Below are positions 1 through 8,368 of a DNA stretch of 64,000 bases, one piece after another. Positions within the stretch are counted from its first letter, which is position 1, and every line of letters begins with the position of its first letter. The stretch is from positions 248,001-312,000 of the forward strand of contig NZ_JAIHON010000009.1 of assembly GCF_021173675.1 (NCBI RefSeq). The letters run 5' to 3'. The notes under the pieces were generated by a model that saw only the letters and a list, made by a program, of their open reading frames with translations, was not told the DNA's origin and made no database searches. The position numbers and the translations under genes are program-made. Source of the stretch: Streptomyces lincolnensis. Its GTDB lineage: Bacteria; Actinomycetota; Actinomycetes; Streptomycetales; Streptomycetaceae.

Positions 1-513
1 TTCGAGCCGCTGATGCTGGCCTGCCGGGACCGCCGCCCGGTCGTCTTCGACTACCGCAAGGCCACCGCCGCCCACCCCGAGCCCCGGCATGTCGAGCCGT
101 GGGCGCTGGAGTGCTGGCGGGGCCACTGGTACCTGGCCGGATTCGACCGGGACCGGGGCGCCGAGCGGGTGTTCCGGCTGTCCCGGATCACCGGCCGGGT
201 GCGCTCGCGCGGCAGCCGCTTCACCGCACCGGTGCCCGACGTCGTCACCGTGCGCGAGACCGTCGCGAGCTGGGCCGGCGAGACCGCCGACCGCTCCGCG
301 CTGATCCGGCTGCGCACGGACGCGGGGTACCCCTTGCGGGCGAAGGCCACCGAGGTGCGGGAACTGGGCGACGGCTGGGACGAGTTGGAGATTCCGTACG
401 GCCACGGCCTGGACGCCTGGCTGGTGGAGTTCGGTCCTGACGTGGTGGTCCTGGAACCCGCCGAGCTGCGGGCAGACGTGGTGGACCGGCTGCGTGCCGT
501 GGCCAAGGGCTGA
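1..513 (+). CDS. pafB: PafB, WYL-domain transcriptional regulator (5' truncated by window)
   Basis: The reading frame is open from base 1, so the N-terminal part (the HTH and start of the WYL domain) lies outside the window; about 170 of the usual ~320 residues are visible. The visible part contains the core of a WYL domain, including WYLAGFD and a downstream RVFRLSRI strand, followed by a WCX-like C-terminal extension. In actinobacteria PafB pairs with PafC as a DNA-damage-responsive transcription activator and sits next to the proteasome/Pup genes. The next gene encodes PafC, 20 bp downstream, which supports the name strongly. The final residues end in a normal stop with no sign of truncation. 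Confidence 0.9.
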   Translation, partial: FEPLMLACRDRRPVVFDYRKATAAHPEPRHVEPWALECWRGHWYLAGFDRDRGAERVFRLSRITGRVRSRGSRFTAPVPDVVTVRETVASWAGETADRSALIRLRTDAGYPLRAKATEVRELGDGWDELEIPYGHGLDAWLVEFGPDVVVLEPAELRADVVDRLRAVAKG

Positions 514-532
514 GGGAGAGCGGAAGAGAACT

Positions 533-1597
533 GTGGCAGGCAAACCGGCCAGGCCCGTGAACGCGATCGACCAGACCAGGCGGATGCTCTCCCTGGTGAC
601 GTACCTGAAGGAGCGCCCCGGCGCCCGCGTCGAGGACGTCGCCCGCGCCTTCGGGATCACCGAGGACGAACTCGTCTCCGACCTCGACGTACTGCCCATG
701 TGCGGCACCAGCTTCCGCGGCGGTGACCTGCTCGACATCGACACCGACGGCGAGCGGATCTGGTGGCACAATCCCGCCGCCCTCGGCGAGGAGACGGCCG
801 AGCCGCTCCGGCTCGCCGCCGACGAGGCCACCGCGCTGCTGGTCGCCGCCCGTGCCGTGTCCACCCTGCCCGGCCTGCGCGAGAGCGACCGGCAGGCCCT
901 GCTGCGGGCCACGGCCAAGGTGGAGACCGCCGCCGGTGAGCAGGCGGGGGCCAGCGCCCGGCTGTCGGTGACCTTCGAGTCGGAGGGCGGTGTCTTCGCG
1001 GACGTCGACCGGGCGATCTCCGAGCGGCGCCGCCTGTGGATCCGCTACTACTCGCCCGCCCGGGACGAGGTCACCGAGCGCGAGATCGACCCCATCCGGC
1101 TGGTCAGCGTGGGGCACACCTATGTGGAGGCCTGGTGCCGCCGCTCGGAGGCGCGCCGCACCTTCCGCCTCGACCGGGTCGCCGAGATCAAGATCCTGGA
1201 CGAGCCGTCCGCGCCGCCCGAGATCGAGCTGCGGGACCTGTCCGAGGGCCTGGTGCAGCCGGCCGCGGAGGACCCCGAGGTCGTCGTCGAGGTCGGTCCC
1301 GGCGGGCGCTGGGTGGCGGAGTACTACCCGCACGACAGTGCGGATGAGCTTCCGGACGGGGGCCTGCGTATCACCCTGCGCACCCCGGATCCCACGTCCC
1401 TGCGGCGGCTGGCGCTGCGGCTCGGGCGGGACGGCCGGATCGTCTCGCCGCGGGACCTGGCCGACAGCGCCCGTGAGGCCGCCCGTGAGGCCCTGGCGGC
1501 GTACGACGGGGTCGAGGCACACGGCGACCACGGGGCGCGCACGGTTCAGGACAGCCGGTACGACGGGCAGCACGACAGGCAGGAGCAGGAGCTTTGA
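533..1597 (+). CDS. pafC: PafC, HTH/WYL-domain transcriptional regulator
   Basis: 354 aa. The frame is open back to 494, but a GTG at 533 preceded by a purine-rich stretch (GGGAGAGCGGAAGAG) places the start just after the pafB stop. Residues ~5-60 form a winged HTH (RRMLSLVTYLKERPG, then VEDVARAFGITEDEL), followed by a WYL domain around residues 160-230 with YVEAWCRRSEARRTFRLDRV and a C-terminal WCX region. PafBC is the heterodimeric activator of the RecA-independent DNA-damage response in mycobacteria. The last ~20 residues are polar and probably disordered. It is cotranscribed with pafB, and its stop overlaps the TTG start of the next gene. Confidence 0.93.
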   Translation: MAGKPARPVNAIDQTRRMLSLVTYLKERPGARVEDVARAFGITEDELVSDLDVLPMCGTSFRGGDLLDIDTDGERIWWHNPAALGEETAEPLRLAADEATALLVAARAVSTLPGLRESDRQALLRATAKVETAAGEQAGASARLSVTFESEGGVFADVDRAISERRRLWIRYYSPARDEVTEREIDPIRLVSVGHTYVEAWCRRSEARRTFRLDRVAEIKILDEPSAPPEIELRDLSEGLVQPAAEDPEVVVEVGPGGRWVAEYYPHDSADELPDGGLRITLRTPDPTSLRRLALRLGRDGRIVSPRDLADSAREAAREALAAYDGVEAHGDHGARTVQDSRYDGQHDRQEQEL

Positions 1598-1902
1598 GCG
1601 AGTCGTCGACGTCTGATGTGCAGGACAGGGATGTGCGGGACATGACGGTGGCCGCCGCCTTCGCCGGGATGAGAAGCGTGACCCCGGTGACCTTCAGGGC
1701 CGGCTGCCCCGACTGCCGGGGCCGCTTCGAGCTGGCCGCGAGCGCCCTGCGTCTGGCCATCGGCGCCACGAGCCGTACCACCTTCTACTCCTTCACCTGC
1801 CCCGACTGCGGCACCTCCGTCCGCAAGCCGGCGGGGGAGCGGATCGTCGAGCTGCTGACCGGCGGCGGGGTCCGGACCCTGCGGCTGCACTCCACCCTCT
1901 AG
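1594..1902 (+). CDS. Small zinc-ribbon-like protein, conserved in actinobacteria
   Basis: 102 aa if started at the TTG overlapping the pafC stop (TTGA). An ATG at 1642 is an alternative giving 86 aa. Two CPDC motifs (CPDCRG near residue 39 and CPDCGT near residue 70) form a likely Zn-ribbon with an arginine-rich strand between them. I do not recognise a characterised family. Translational overlap with pafC argues that it is part of the pafBC transcript. Confidence 0.72.
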   Translation: MSESSTSDVQDRDVRDMTVAAAFAGMRSVTPVTFRAGCPDCRGRFELAASALRLAIGATSRTTFYSFTCPDCGTSVRKPAGERIVELLTGGGVRTLRLHSTL

Positions 1903-1912
1903 GCTCGCCCTC

Positions 1913-2107
1913 ATGTTCTGGCCGATGTTCGCGGTAGCTGTGGGTTTCGTGGGTCTCGCCGTCCTCGGCGTGCTCGCCGTACGGGTCTTCCTGGAGGCGC
2001 AGCGGCTGGGCAGGCAGGTCACCGACTCCGCCCGGCGCATCAACCGCGCCGCGGAGGACCTGGAGCGCGCATCCATGAGCGCGGCCCGGGCCGTGGACAC
2101 GCTGTGA
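1913..2107 (+). CDS. Small single-pass membrane protein
   Basis: 64 aa with an N-terminal hydrophobic helix (about residues 3-24, rich in F, A, V, G, L) followed by an amphipathic, arginine- and alanine-rich helix (RRINRAAEDLERA). The start ATG at 1913 lies 10 bp after the upstream stop, but there is no strong Shine-Dalgarno. Function unknown. The architecture (one TM helix plus a charged amphipathic helix) superficially resembles Tat A-type proteins but lacks the FG-K hinge. It is the last gene before the tatA promoter region. Confidence 0.7.
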   Translation: MFWPMFAVAVGFVGLAVLGVLAVRVFLEAQRLGRQVTDSARRINRAAEDLERASMSAARAVDTL

Positions 2108-2302
2108 GAGGCCTCGTGCGGCGCCTGTGAGTTCCGCGAGTGGTGCGCTTTGGGTCACTTCGCCCTGTCACTTGGGTGGCCCCGACAGGTACGCTGCTGC
2201 TCGCGGTCCGGAGAACGAGGCGCGGATCGCGAACCGGGAGTACGCACAGGGATTGCCAGTCGTTCACCCCTGAGCGTTACGATCGCTGTCAGCACGATCG
2301 TT

Positions 2303-2328
2303 CGGACACCTGTCCGACCGGTCGGACA
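2303..2328. promoter_or_regulatory. Overlapping inverted repeats upstream of tatA
   Basis: Bases 2311-2328 form a perfect 18-bp palindrome with arms TGTCCGACC and GGTCGGACA. The left arm can instead pair with CGGACA at 2303-2308 (spacer CC), so three short arms CGGACA / TGTCCG / CGGACA offer two mutually exclusive hairpins. The element lies 40 bp upstream of the tatA start in the 261-bp gap after the previous gene. It could be an operator or an mRNA switch; no regulator is identified. Confidence 0.5.
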
Positions 2329-2368
2329 GCATCCCACTCAAGCCGCCTCGGTGAGAAGGTAAAGACTT

Positions 2369-2659
2369 ATGTTCGGAAGGCTCGGCGCCCCCGAGATCAT
2401 TCTCATCCTCGTCGTCATCATCCTGCTGTTCGGCGCGAAGAAGCTTCCGGACATGGCGCGCTCGCTCGGCAAGTCCGCGCGCATCCTCAAGAGCGAGGCC
2501 AAGGCGATGAAGTCCGAGGGCCAGGACAACGCCTCCGCTCCCGCGGCCCCGCCGCAGGACGACCAGCAGACCCCGGCGCAGCGCACCATCCAGGCCGCCC
2601 CGGGCGACGTCACCAGCTCGCGCCCGGTCTCCGAGCCGACGGACACGACCAAGCGCTGA
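2369..2659 (+). CDS. tatA: Sec-independent protein translocase subunit TatA
   Basis: 96 aa, the usual size for actinobacterial TatA. The N-terminal helix (residues ~8-22, EIILILVVIILLFGAKKLPD) carries the diagnostic FG-AKKLP hinge and is followed by an amphipathic helix (DMARSLGKSARILKSEAKAM) and an acidic/proline-rich tail. TatA oligomerises to make the translocation path for folded proteins. Start ATG at 2369 is preceded by GAGAAGG at a good distance. tatC follows 47 bp downstream, a standard Streptomyces arrangement; tatB is normally elsewhere. Confidence 0.97.
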   Translation: MFGRLGAPEIILILVVIILLFGAKKLPDMARSLGKSARILKSEAKAMKSEGQDNASAPAAPPQDDQQTPAQRTIQAAPGDVTSSRPVSEPTDTTKR

Positions 2660-2706
2660 CGCAGGGCCGGTGACCTCCGGCCCGCTGCACGAGATGGGAA
2701 CGTGGG

Positions 2707-3660
2707 TTGCTGAAGTCTGCCCGCAAAGAGGAGAAGGATCCCGAGGGGCGGATGCCCCTCGCGGAACACCTGCGTGAGCTTCGCAACCGGCTCGCGAAGG
2801 CGCTGCTTGCCATCGTCGTCGTGACGGTCGTCGCAGCCTTCTTCTACAACGACATCATCAACTTCCTGACGAAGCCGATCCTGGACTCGATCGGTTGCGA
2901 TAAGACCTTCGAGCAGCTCGCCAGTTCGTCCGAGGCCTCGGAGAAGTGCGCCCGGATCACCATCAACGGCCTGCTCGCACCCTTCACGCTGGCCCTGCAG
3001 GTCTCGCTGACCGCGGGCATCGTGCTGGCCTCGCCGGTCTGGCTGTACCAGCTGTGGGCGTTCATCGCCCCCGGCCTGCACCGGCACGAGAAGAAGTACG
3101 CCTACGCCTTCGTCTTCACCGGCGCCCCGTTGTTCATCGGCGGCGCCTACTTCGCGTACTCGGTGCTTCCCACCACCGCGAAGGTGCTGATCGACTTCAC
3201 ACCGAGCGGCAGCATCGACAACCTGCTGCCCCTTGACGATCTGCTCCAGCTCGTCACCCGCATGGTGATCGTCTTCGGTCTCTCCTTCGAACTGCCCCTG
3301 CTGCTGGTCATGCTCAACCTCACCGGGATGATCACCGGTAAGCGGATGCTCGGCTGGTGGCGGGCGATGATCATGGGCATCACCGTGTTCGCCGCCGTGG
3401 CGACGCCGAGCACGGACCCGCTGAGCATGCTGGCGCTGGCCGGCCCCATCTGGGTGCTGTACTTCGTCGCGACACTCTTCTCCCTGGTCAACGACCGGCG
3501 CCGGCGCCGCCGCGAGGCCCTCGGCCCCGACGACGACGAGGCCTCCGAGCTGGACCTCACCCCCGAGGACGTCGGTGAGGTCGAGACCGTCTCCGCCAGC
3601 CGGGCGCTGCCCGAGCAGTCGAGCACGGAACGGGTCAACGGGTACGACGACGTGACCTGA
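2707..3660 (+). CDS. tatC: Sec-independent protein translocase subunit TatC
   Basis: 317 aa, six predicted membrane helices. The N-terminal signature PLAEHLRELRNRL (residues ~15-27) is the TatC cytoplasmic motif that binds the twin-arginine signal; the first periplasmic loop contains two Cys residues (GCDKTF and EKCARI). The conserved SPVWLYQLWAFIAPGL segment follows TM2. The tail after TM6 is long, charged and probably disordered. The TTG start at 2707 is preferred because it aligns with the common N-terminus, and a GGGA sequence lies upstream. Confidence 0.95.
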   Translation: MLKSARKEEKDPEGRMPLAEHLRELRNRLAKALLAIVVVTVVAAFFYNDIINFLTKPILDSIGCDKTFEQLASSSEASEKCARITINGLLAPFTLALQVSLTAGIVLASPVWLYQLWAFIAPGLHRHEKKYAYAFVFTGAPLFIGGAYFAYSVLPTTAKVLIDFTPSGSIDNLLPLDDLLQLVTRMVIVFGLSFELPLLLVMLNLTGMITGKRMLGWWRAMIMGITVFAAVATPSTDPLSMLALAGPIWVLYFVATLFSLVNDRRRRRREALGPDDDEASELDLTPEDVGEVETVSASRALPEQSSTERVNGYDDVT

Positions 3661-3688
3661 CCTGCCCTGATCTTCCGCACAGCGTGCG

Positions 3689-3720
3689 AGGGGCCCGCCG
3701 GGACGAACCGGCGGGCCCCT
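3689..3720 (+). terminator. Rho-independent-type hairpin after tatC
   Basis: Perfect 13-bp stem (AGGGGCCCGCCGG pairing with CCGGCGGGCCCCT) with a six-base loop GACGAA, starting 28 bp after the tatC stop. There is no long T tract, as usual in Streptomyces. It probably ends the tat transcript. Confidence 0.85.
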
Positions 3721-3797
3721 GTCGTCGTTCTGGGATGCGGGACGGTCGATAAAGATCGAGTGGACTGTCAGTGGTGGCGGGTAGTCTCGTAGACAAG

Positions 3798-6614
3798 ATG
3801 ACAGAGGACCTCTCCCCGGCCGAGCGGTACGCGGCAGCACGCAGGCGCGCTGTCGAGCAGGCCACCGCGCTCGCCTCCTTCCGCGAGATGTACGACTTCG
3901 GCCTCGACCCCTTCCAGATCGAGGCCTGTCAGGCACTCGAGGCGGGCAAGGGCGTACTGGTGGCCGCGCCCACCGGCTCCGGCAAGACGATCGTCGGCGA
4001 GTTCGCCGTCCACCTCGCCCTCCAGCAGGGCAAGAAGTGTTTCTACACGACACCCATCAAGGCGCTGTCGAACCAGAAGTACGCCGACCTGTGCCGCCGT
4101 TACGGCGCCGAGAAGGTGGGCCTGCTCACCGGCGACAACAGCGTCAACTCCGATGCCCCGGTGGTCGTGATGACCACCGAGGTGCTGCGGAACATGCTGT
4201 ACGCGGGCTCGCAGACCCTGCTCGGCCTCGGATACGTGGTCATGGACGAGGTGCACTACCTCTCCGACCGCTTCCGCGGTGCCGTATGGGAAGAGGTGAT
4301 CATTCACCTCCCCGAGTCGGTCACCCTGGTCTCGCTCTCGGCGACCGTGTCCAACGCCGAGGAGTTCGGCGACTGGCTCGACACCGTCCGCGGCGACACC
4401 CAGGTGATCGTCTCCGAGCACCGGCCCGTGCCGCTGTTCCAGCATGTGCTGGCCGGACGGCGGATGTACGACCTGTTCGAGGAGGGCGAGGGCAGCAAGA
4501 AGGCCGTCAACCCCGACCTCACCCGGCTGGCCCGGATGGAGGCCCAGCGTCCGTCGTACCAGGACCGCAGACGCGGCCGGGCGATGCGCGAGGCCGACCG
4601 GGAGCGGGAGCGCCGCCAGCGTTCGCGGGTGTGGACGCCGAGCCGGCCCGAGGTCATCGAACGACTCGACGCCGAGGGGCTGCTGCCCGCCATCACGTTC
4701 ATCTTCAGCCGCGCGGCCTGCGAGGCCGCGGTCCAGCAGTGCCTGTACGCGGGGCTGCGGCTCAACGACGACGAGGCGCGCGAGCGCGTGCGGTCCCTGG
4801 TGGAGGAGCGCACCGCCTCCATCCCCACCGAGGACCTGCACGTCCTCGGGTACTACGAATGGCTGGAGGGCCTGGAGCGCGGTATCGCCGCCCACCACGC
4901 GGGCATGCTGCCGACGTTCAAGGAGGTCGTCGAGGAACTCTTCGTACGCGGCCTGGTCAAGGCCGTGTTCGCGACCGAGACGCTCGCGCTGGGCATCAAC
5001 ATGCCCGCCCGCTCGGTGGTGTTGGAGAAGCTCGTCAAGTGGAACGGCGAGCAGCACGCCGACATCACGCCCGGTGAGTACACCCAGCTGACGGGGCGCG
5101 CGGGCCGGCGCGGCATCGATGTCGAGGGCCACGCCGTCGTGCTGTGGCAGCGCGGCAGCAGCCCCGAGCACCTCGCGGGACTGGCCGGCACACGCACGTA
5201 TCCGCTGCGGTCCAGCTTCAAGCCGTCGTACAACATGGCCGTCAACCTGGTCGAGCAGTTCGGGCGGCACCGCTCGCGGGAGCTGCTGGAGACGTCCTTC
5301 GCGCAGTTCCAGGCGGACAAGTCGGTCGTCGGGATCTCGCGCCAGGTACAGCGCAACGAGGAGGGTCTTGAGGGCTACAAGGACTCCATGACCTGCCACC
5401 TCGGTGACTTCGAGGAGTACGCGCGGCTGCGGCGTGAACTGAAGGACCGGGAGACCGAGTTGGCCCGGCAGGGCGCCAACCAGCGGCGCGCCGAGGCCGC
5501 CGTGGCGCTGGAGAGGCTCAAGCCGGGTGACGTCATCCATGTGCCGACCGGCAAGTACGCCGGCCTGGCGCTGGTGCTGGACCCCGGGCTGCCGGCCGGG
5601 CGGTCCAACGGCCACCGCGGCTTCGAGCACCACGACGGGCCCCGGCCGCTGGTCCTGACCGCCGAGCGGCAGGTCAAGCGGCTCGCCTCGATGGACTTCC
5701 CGGTGCCCGTCGAGGCGCTGGAGCGGATGCGGATCCCCAAGTCCTTCAACCCGCGCTCCCCGCAGTCCCGTCGGGATCTCGCCTCCGCGCTGCGCACCAA
5801 GGCGGGGCACATTCCGCCCGAGCGGGCCCGCAAGAGGCGGTCGGAGGCCGCCGACGACCGGGAGATCGCCCGGCTGCGCACGGCGATCCGCGCGCACCCG
5901 TGCCATGGGTGCGACGACCGGGAGGACCACGCCCGGTGGGCCGAGCGCTATCACCGGCTGCTGCGCGACACCTCGCAGTTGGAGCGGCGCATCGAGGGGC
6001 GCACGAACACCATCGCGCGCACCTTCGACCGGATCGTCGCGCTGCTGACCGAGCTGGACTATCTGCGCGGCGACGAGGTCACCGAGCACGGCAAGCGGCT
6101 GGCCCGGTTGTACGGCGAGCTCGACCTGTTGGCCAGCGAGTGCCTGCGGGAGGGCGTCTGGGAGGGACTGGCCCCGGCCGAACTGGCCGCCTGTGTCTCG
6201 GCGCTGGTGTACGAGTCGCGGGTCGGCGACGACGCGATGGCGCCGAAGCTGCCGTCCGGCAAGGCCAAGGCCGCGCTCAGTGAGATGGTGCGGATCTGGG
6301 GGCGGCTGGATGCTCTGGAGGAAGACTTCCGGATCAGCCAGACCGAGGGTGTCGGGCAGCGGGAGCCGGATCTCGGGTTCGCCTGGGCCGCGTACATGTG
6401 GGCGTCCGGGAAGGGGCTCGACGAGGTCCTGCGGGAGGCGGAGATGCCGGCGGGGGATTTTGTGCGGTGGTGCAAGCAGGTGATCGATGTGCTGGGGCAG
6501 ATTTCCGCGGCGGCGCCTGTGTCCGGGGGCGAGGGGTCGACTGTGGCCAAGGCCGCGCGCAAGGCGGTTGATCAGTTGCTGCGGGGGGTTGTGGCCTACT
6601 CGTCTGTGGGGTGA
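3798..6614 (+). CDS. helY: HelY/Mtr4-like DEAD/DEAH-box superfamily 2 helicase
   Basis: 938 aa from the ATG at 3798 (the frame extends to a GTG at 3771, but homologues as I recall them begin MTEDLSP). Motif I APTGSGKT (~57-64), motif II MDEVHYL, motif III SLSATVSNAEEFGDWL, motif V region ETLALGINMPA and motif VI QLTGRAGRRG identify a Ski2/Mtr4-type RNA helicase. The C-terminal half contains the helical DSHCT-like region. The mycobacterial relative is called HelY; it probably acts in RNA turnover. A possible -10 (TAGTCT, 3782-3787) lies so close to the ATG that the mRNA may be leaderless. The gene converges with atzF. Confidence 0.9.
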   Translation: MTEDLSPAERYAAARRRAVEQATALASFREMYDFGLDPFQIEACQALEAGKGVLVAAPTGSGKTIVGEFAVHLALQQGKKCFYTTPIKALSNQKYADLCRRYGAEKVGLLTGDNSVNSDAPVVVMTTEVLRNMLYAGSQTLLGLGYVVMDEVHYLSDRFRGAVWEEVIIHLPESVTLVSLSATVSNAEEFGDWLDTVRGDTQVIVSEHRPVPLFQHVLAGRRMYDLFEEGEGSKKAVNPDLTRLARMEAQRPSYQDRRRGRAMREADRERERRQRSRVWTPSRPEVIERLDAEGLLPAITFIFSRAACEAAVQQCLYAGLRLNDDEARERVRSLVEERTASIPTEDLHVLGYYEWLEGLERGIAAHHAGMLPTFKEVVEELFVRGLVKAVFATETLALGINMPARSVVLEKLVKWNGEQHADITPGEYTQLTGRAGRRGIDVEGHAVVLWQRGSSPEHLAGLAGTRTYPLRSSFKPSYNMAVNLVEQFGRHRSRELLETSFAQFQADKSVVGISRQVQRNEEGLEGYKDSMTCHLGDFEEYARLRRELKDRETELARQGANQRRAEAAVALERLKPGDVIHVPTGKYAGLALVLDPGLPAGRSNGHRGFEHHDGPRPLVLTAERQVKRLASMDFPVPVEALERMRIPKSFNPRSPQSRRDLASALRTKAGHIPPERARKRRSEAADDREIARLRTAIRAHPCHGCDDREDHARWAERYHRLLRDTSQLERRIEGRTNTIARTFDRIVALLTELDYLRGDEVTEHGKRLARLYGELDLLASECLREGVWEGLAPAELAACVSALVYESRVGDDAMAPKLPSGKAKAALSEMVRIWGRLDALEEDFRISQTEGVGQREPDLGFAWAAYMWASGKGLDEVLREAEMPAGDFVRWCKQVIDVLGQISAAAPVSGGEGSTVAKAARKAVDQLLRGVVAYSSVG

Positions 6615-6622
6615 TCTTGCCG

Positions 6623-6674
6623 GGTGGCTGCGCGCCGGTCGTGGCTGGTCGCGCAGTTCCCCGCGCCCCTTAGG
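6623..6674. repeat. Dispersed Streptomyces intergenic repeat, copy 1
   Basis: The stretch ending in CGCGCAGTTCCCGCGCCCCT is closely matched, in inverted orientation, by 60929-60980, including the flanking GTGGCTGG block. The internal arms CTGCGCG (6629-6635) and CGCGCAG (6651-6657) can pair. It fills the convergent gap between helY and atzF and may serve both as terminator; the atzF TAA stop lies inside it. This family of palindromic elements is common between Streptomyces genes. Confidence 0.65.
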
Positions 6675-8340
6675 ACGTTGGCCTTTCCCCGTGCTTCAAA
6701 TAGTTCCGCCAGCCTCTGTGTTCCGTGATGTCCTCGGCCTCCGTCAGGGCGGCCGGCTCGCACAGGAACCCCGGAACCTGGGTGCCGTCCGCCAGTTCCA
6801 CCCTGCCCAAGGTCATCGGGCGGGGGAGCGAGGCCAGGAGGCGGCCCAGGCCCTCCGCCGGGAGGCGCCAGATCTCCGTCTCGATCTCCGCGCCTCCCTC
6901 GCCGACGTGGACCAGGCCCGGCTTGGGCGGCTCCGTCGCCAGGGCGTGCAGGCGGTACACCGGGGCCGTCGTGGTCGTGCGGTCGAGGCGGGCGCCCAGG
7001 GACAGGAGTTGGGGGTTCAGGGGCTGGCCCGTGAGGTGGGCGCCGACCACCGCCAGGTAGGTCTCCGGCTGGAGTAGGGCCGCGATCCTGGCCAGGCGTT
7101 CGTCCGTGAAGGTTGGACCGATCAGCATGACGCCGAAGGGAAGGCCGTCGACCTCCCCGGCCGGGACGGCGACCGCCGCCAGGTCGAAGAGGTTGGTGGA
7201 GTTGGTGAAGCGGCCCAGGCGGGCGTTGGCGCCGAGGGGATCGGCGGCCACGTCGGCGAGAGTGGGGTGGCCGGGGGTGGTCGGCAGCAACAGGGCGTCG
7301 GCGTCGGCCAGTTCCGCCAGCGCGCGGGTGCGCAGGGTCGCCAGGTGGGCGGTGTCGGCGTAGAGCTGATGGGCGGGGATGTCACGGGCGCGGGTGATGA
7401 TGCCGGCCACGGTGGGGTCGAGGGAGTCGTCACCCTCGGCTGTTGCCTTGTCGACAAAGCTTCCCACCGCTGTGTAGCGCTCGGCGACGAACGCGCCCTG
7501 GTAAAGCATCGCGGCGGCCTCGACGAACGGGCTGAGGTCGATCTCCCGCACCGACGCGCCCGCCGCGGCCAGCCGGGCGACGGCGTCGTCGTAGGCCTCC
7601 GCCCAGCCCTCGTCCAGCTCGCCGAGCTGTTCGTGCGAGGCGACCGCGATGCGCCAGGGGCCCGGGGCGCGCTGGGGGAGGGGCGGGAGGTCGCGGTCGG
7701 GCGGGGACGCCATGTACGCGAGGGCCTGCTCGGCCTCCGGCAGGGTGCGGGCGAAGACGGTCACGCAGTCGATCGAGGCGCAGGCCGGGACGACACCCGC
7801 CGTGGGGACCAGGCCCCGGGTGGGCTTGAGGCCGACGATGCCGTTGAAGGCGGCCGGGACGCGGCCCGAGCCCGCGGTGTCGGTGCCGAGGGCGAAGTCC
7901 ACGATGCCGAGGGCCACGGCGACCGCCGACCCGGCACTGGAGCCGCCGCTCACCCGCGAGGGATCGTGGGCGCTGCGGACCGCGCCGTACGGAGACCGGG
8001 TTCCCACCAGGCCCGTCGCGAACTGGTCCAGGTTCGTGGTGCCCAGCACGATCGCGCCGGCGGCACGCAGACGGGCGACGACCGGCGCGTCCGCCTCGGG
8101 GGCGTAGGCGTAGGACGGGCAGCCCGCGGTGGTGGGCAGGCCGGCCACGTCGATGTTGCCCTTGGCGGCGAACAGGCGGCCGGCGAGGGGGAGGTGCTCG
8201 CCCGCGGCGACCCGCTCGTCGACCGTACGGGCCTCCGCCTCGACCTCCGGCGCCGGGCGCAGGTCGATCCAGATCTCGGGGCGGTCCACGGCCTCGATGC
8301 GGGCGTAGGCGGCGCGAACGCGGGTGAGGGTGCCGGACAT
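6670..8340 (-). CDS. atzF: Allophanate hydrolase (AtzF-type amidase)
   Basis: 556 aa from the ATG at 8340, which has an AGGAG sequence 6 bp upstream; the frame extends further without support. The N-terminal ~440 residues are an amidase-signature domain with the Ser-cisSer-Lys triad visible: AAKGNID (Lys), SGGSSAGSA (cis-Ser) and DTAGSGRVPA (nucleophile Ser). The last ~110 residues match the allophanate-hydrolase C-terminal domain (PVYRLHALATEPPKPGLV), absent from ordinary amidases. It converts allophanate to ammonia and CO2. It is the last gene of a four-gene operon, 28 bp after the carboxylase, so it supplies the terminal step of urea or guanidine breakdown. Confidence 0.93.
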   Translation of the reverse strand: MSGTLTRVRAAYARIEAVDRPEIWIDLRPAPEVEAEARTVDERVAAGEHLPLAGRLFAAKGNIDVAGLPTTAGCPSYAYAPEADAPVVARLRAAGAIVLGTTNLDQFATGLVGTRSPYGAVRSAHDPSRVSGGSSAGSAVAVALGIVDFALGTDTAGSGRVPAAFNGIVGLKPTRGLVPTAGVVPACASIDCVTVFARTLPEAEQALAYMASPPDRDLPPLPQRAPGPWRIAVASHEQLGELDEGWAEAYDDAVARLAAAGASVREIDLSPFVEAAAMLYQGAFVAERYTAVGSFVDKATAEGDDSLDPTVAGIITRARDIPAHQLYADTAHLATLRTRALAELADADALLLPTTPGHPTLADVAADPLGANARLGRFTNSTNLFDLAAVAVPAGEVDGLPFGVMLIGPTFTDERLARIAALLQPETYLAVVGAHLTGQPLNPQLLSLGARLDRTTTTAPVYRLHALATEPPKPGLVHVGEGGAEIETEIWRLPAEGLGRLLASLPRPMTLGRVELADGTQVPGFLCEPAALTEAEDITEHRGWRNYLKHGERPTS

Positions 8341-8368
8341 GTGCTGCTCCTGTCTCACTGATCCTGTC

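Noticed and set aside
3768..6089. 773-codon minus-strand open frame opposite helY
   Set aside because: Antisense shadow; helicase motifs on the plus strand are complete.
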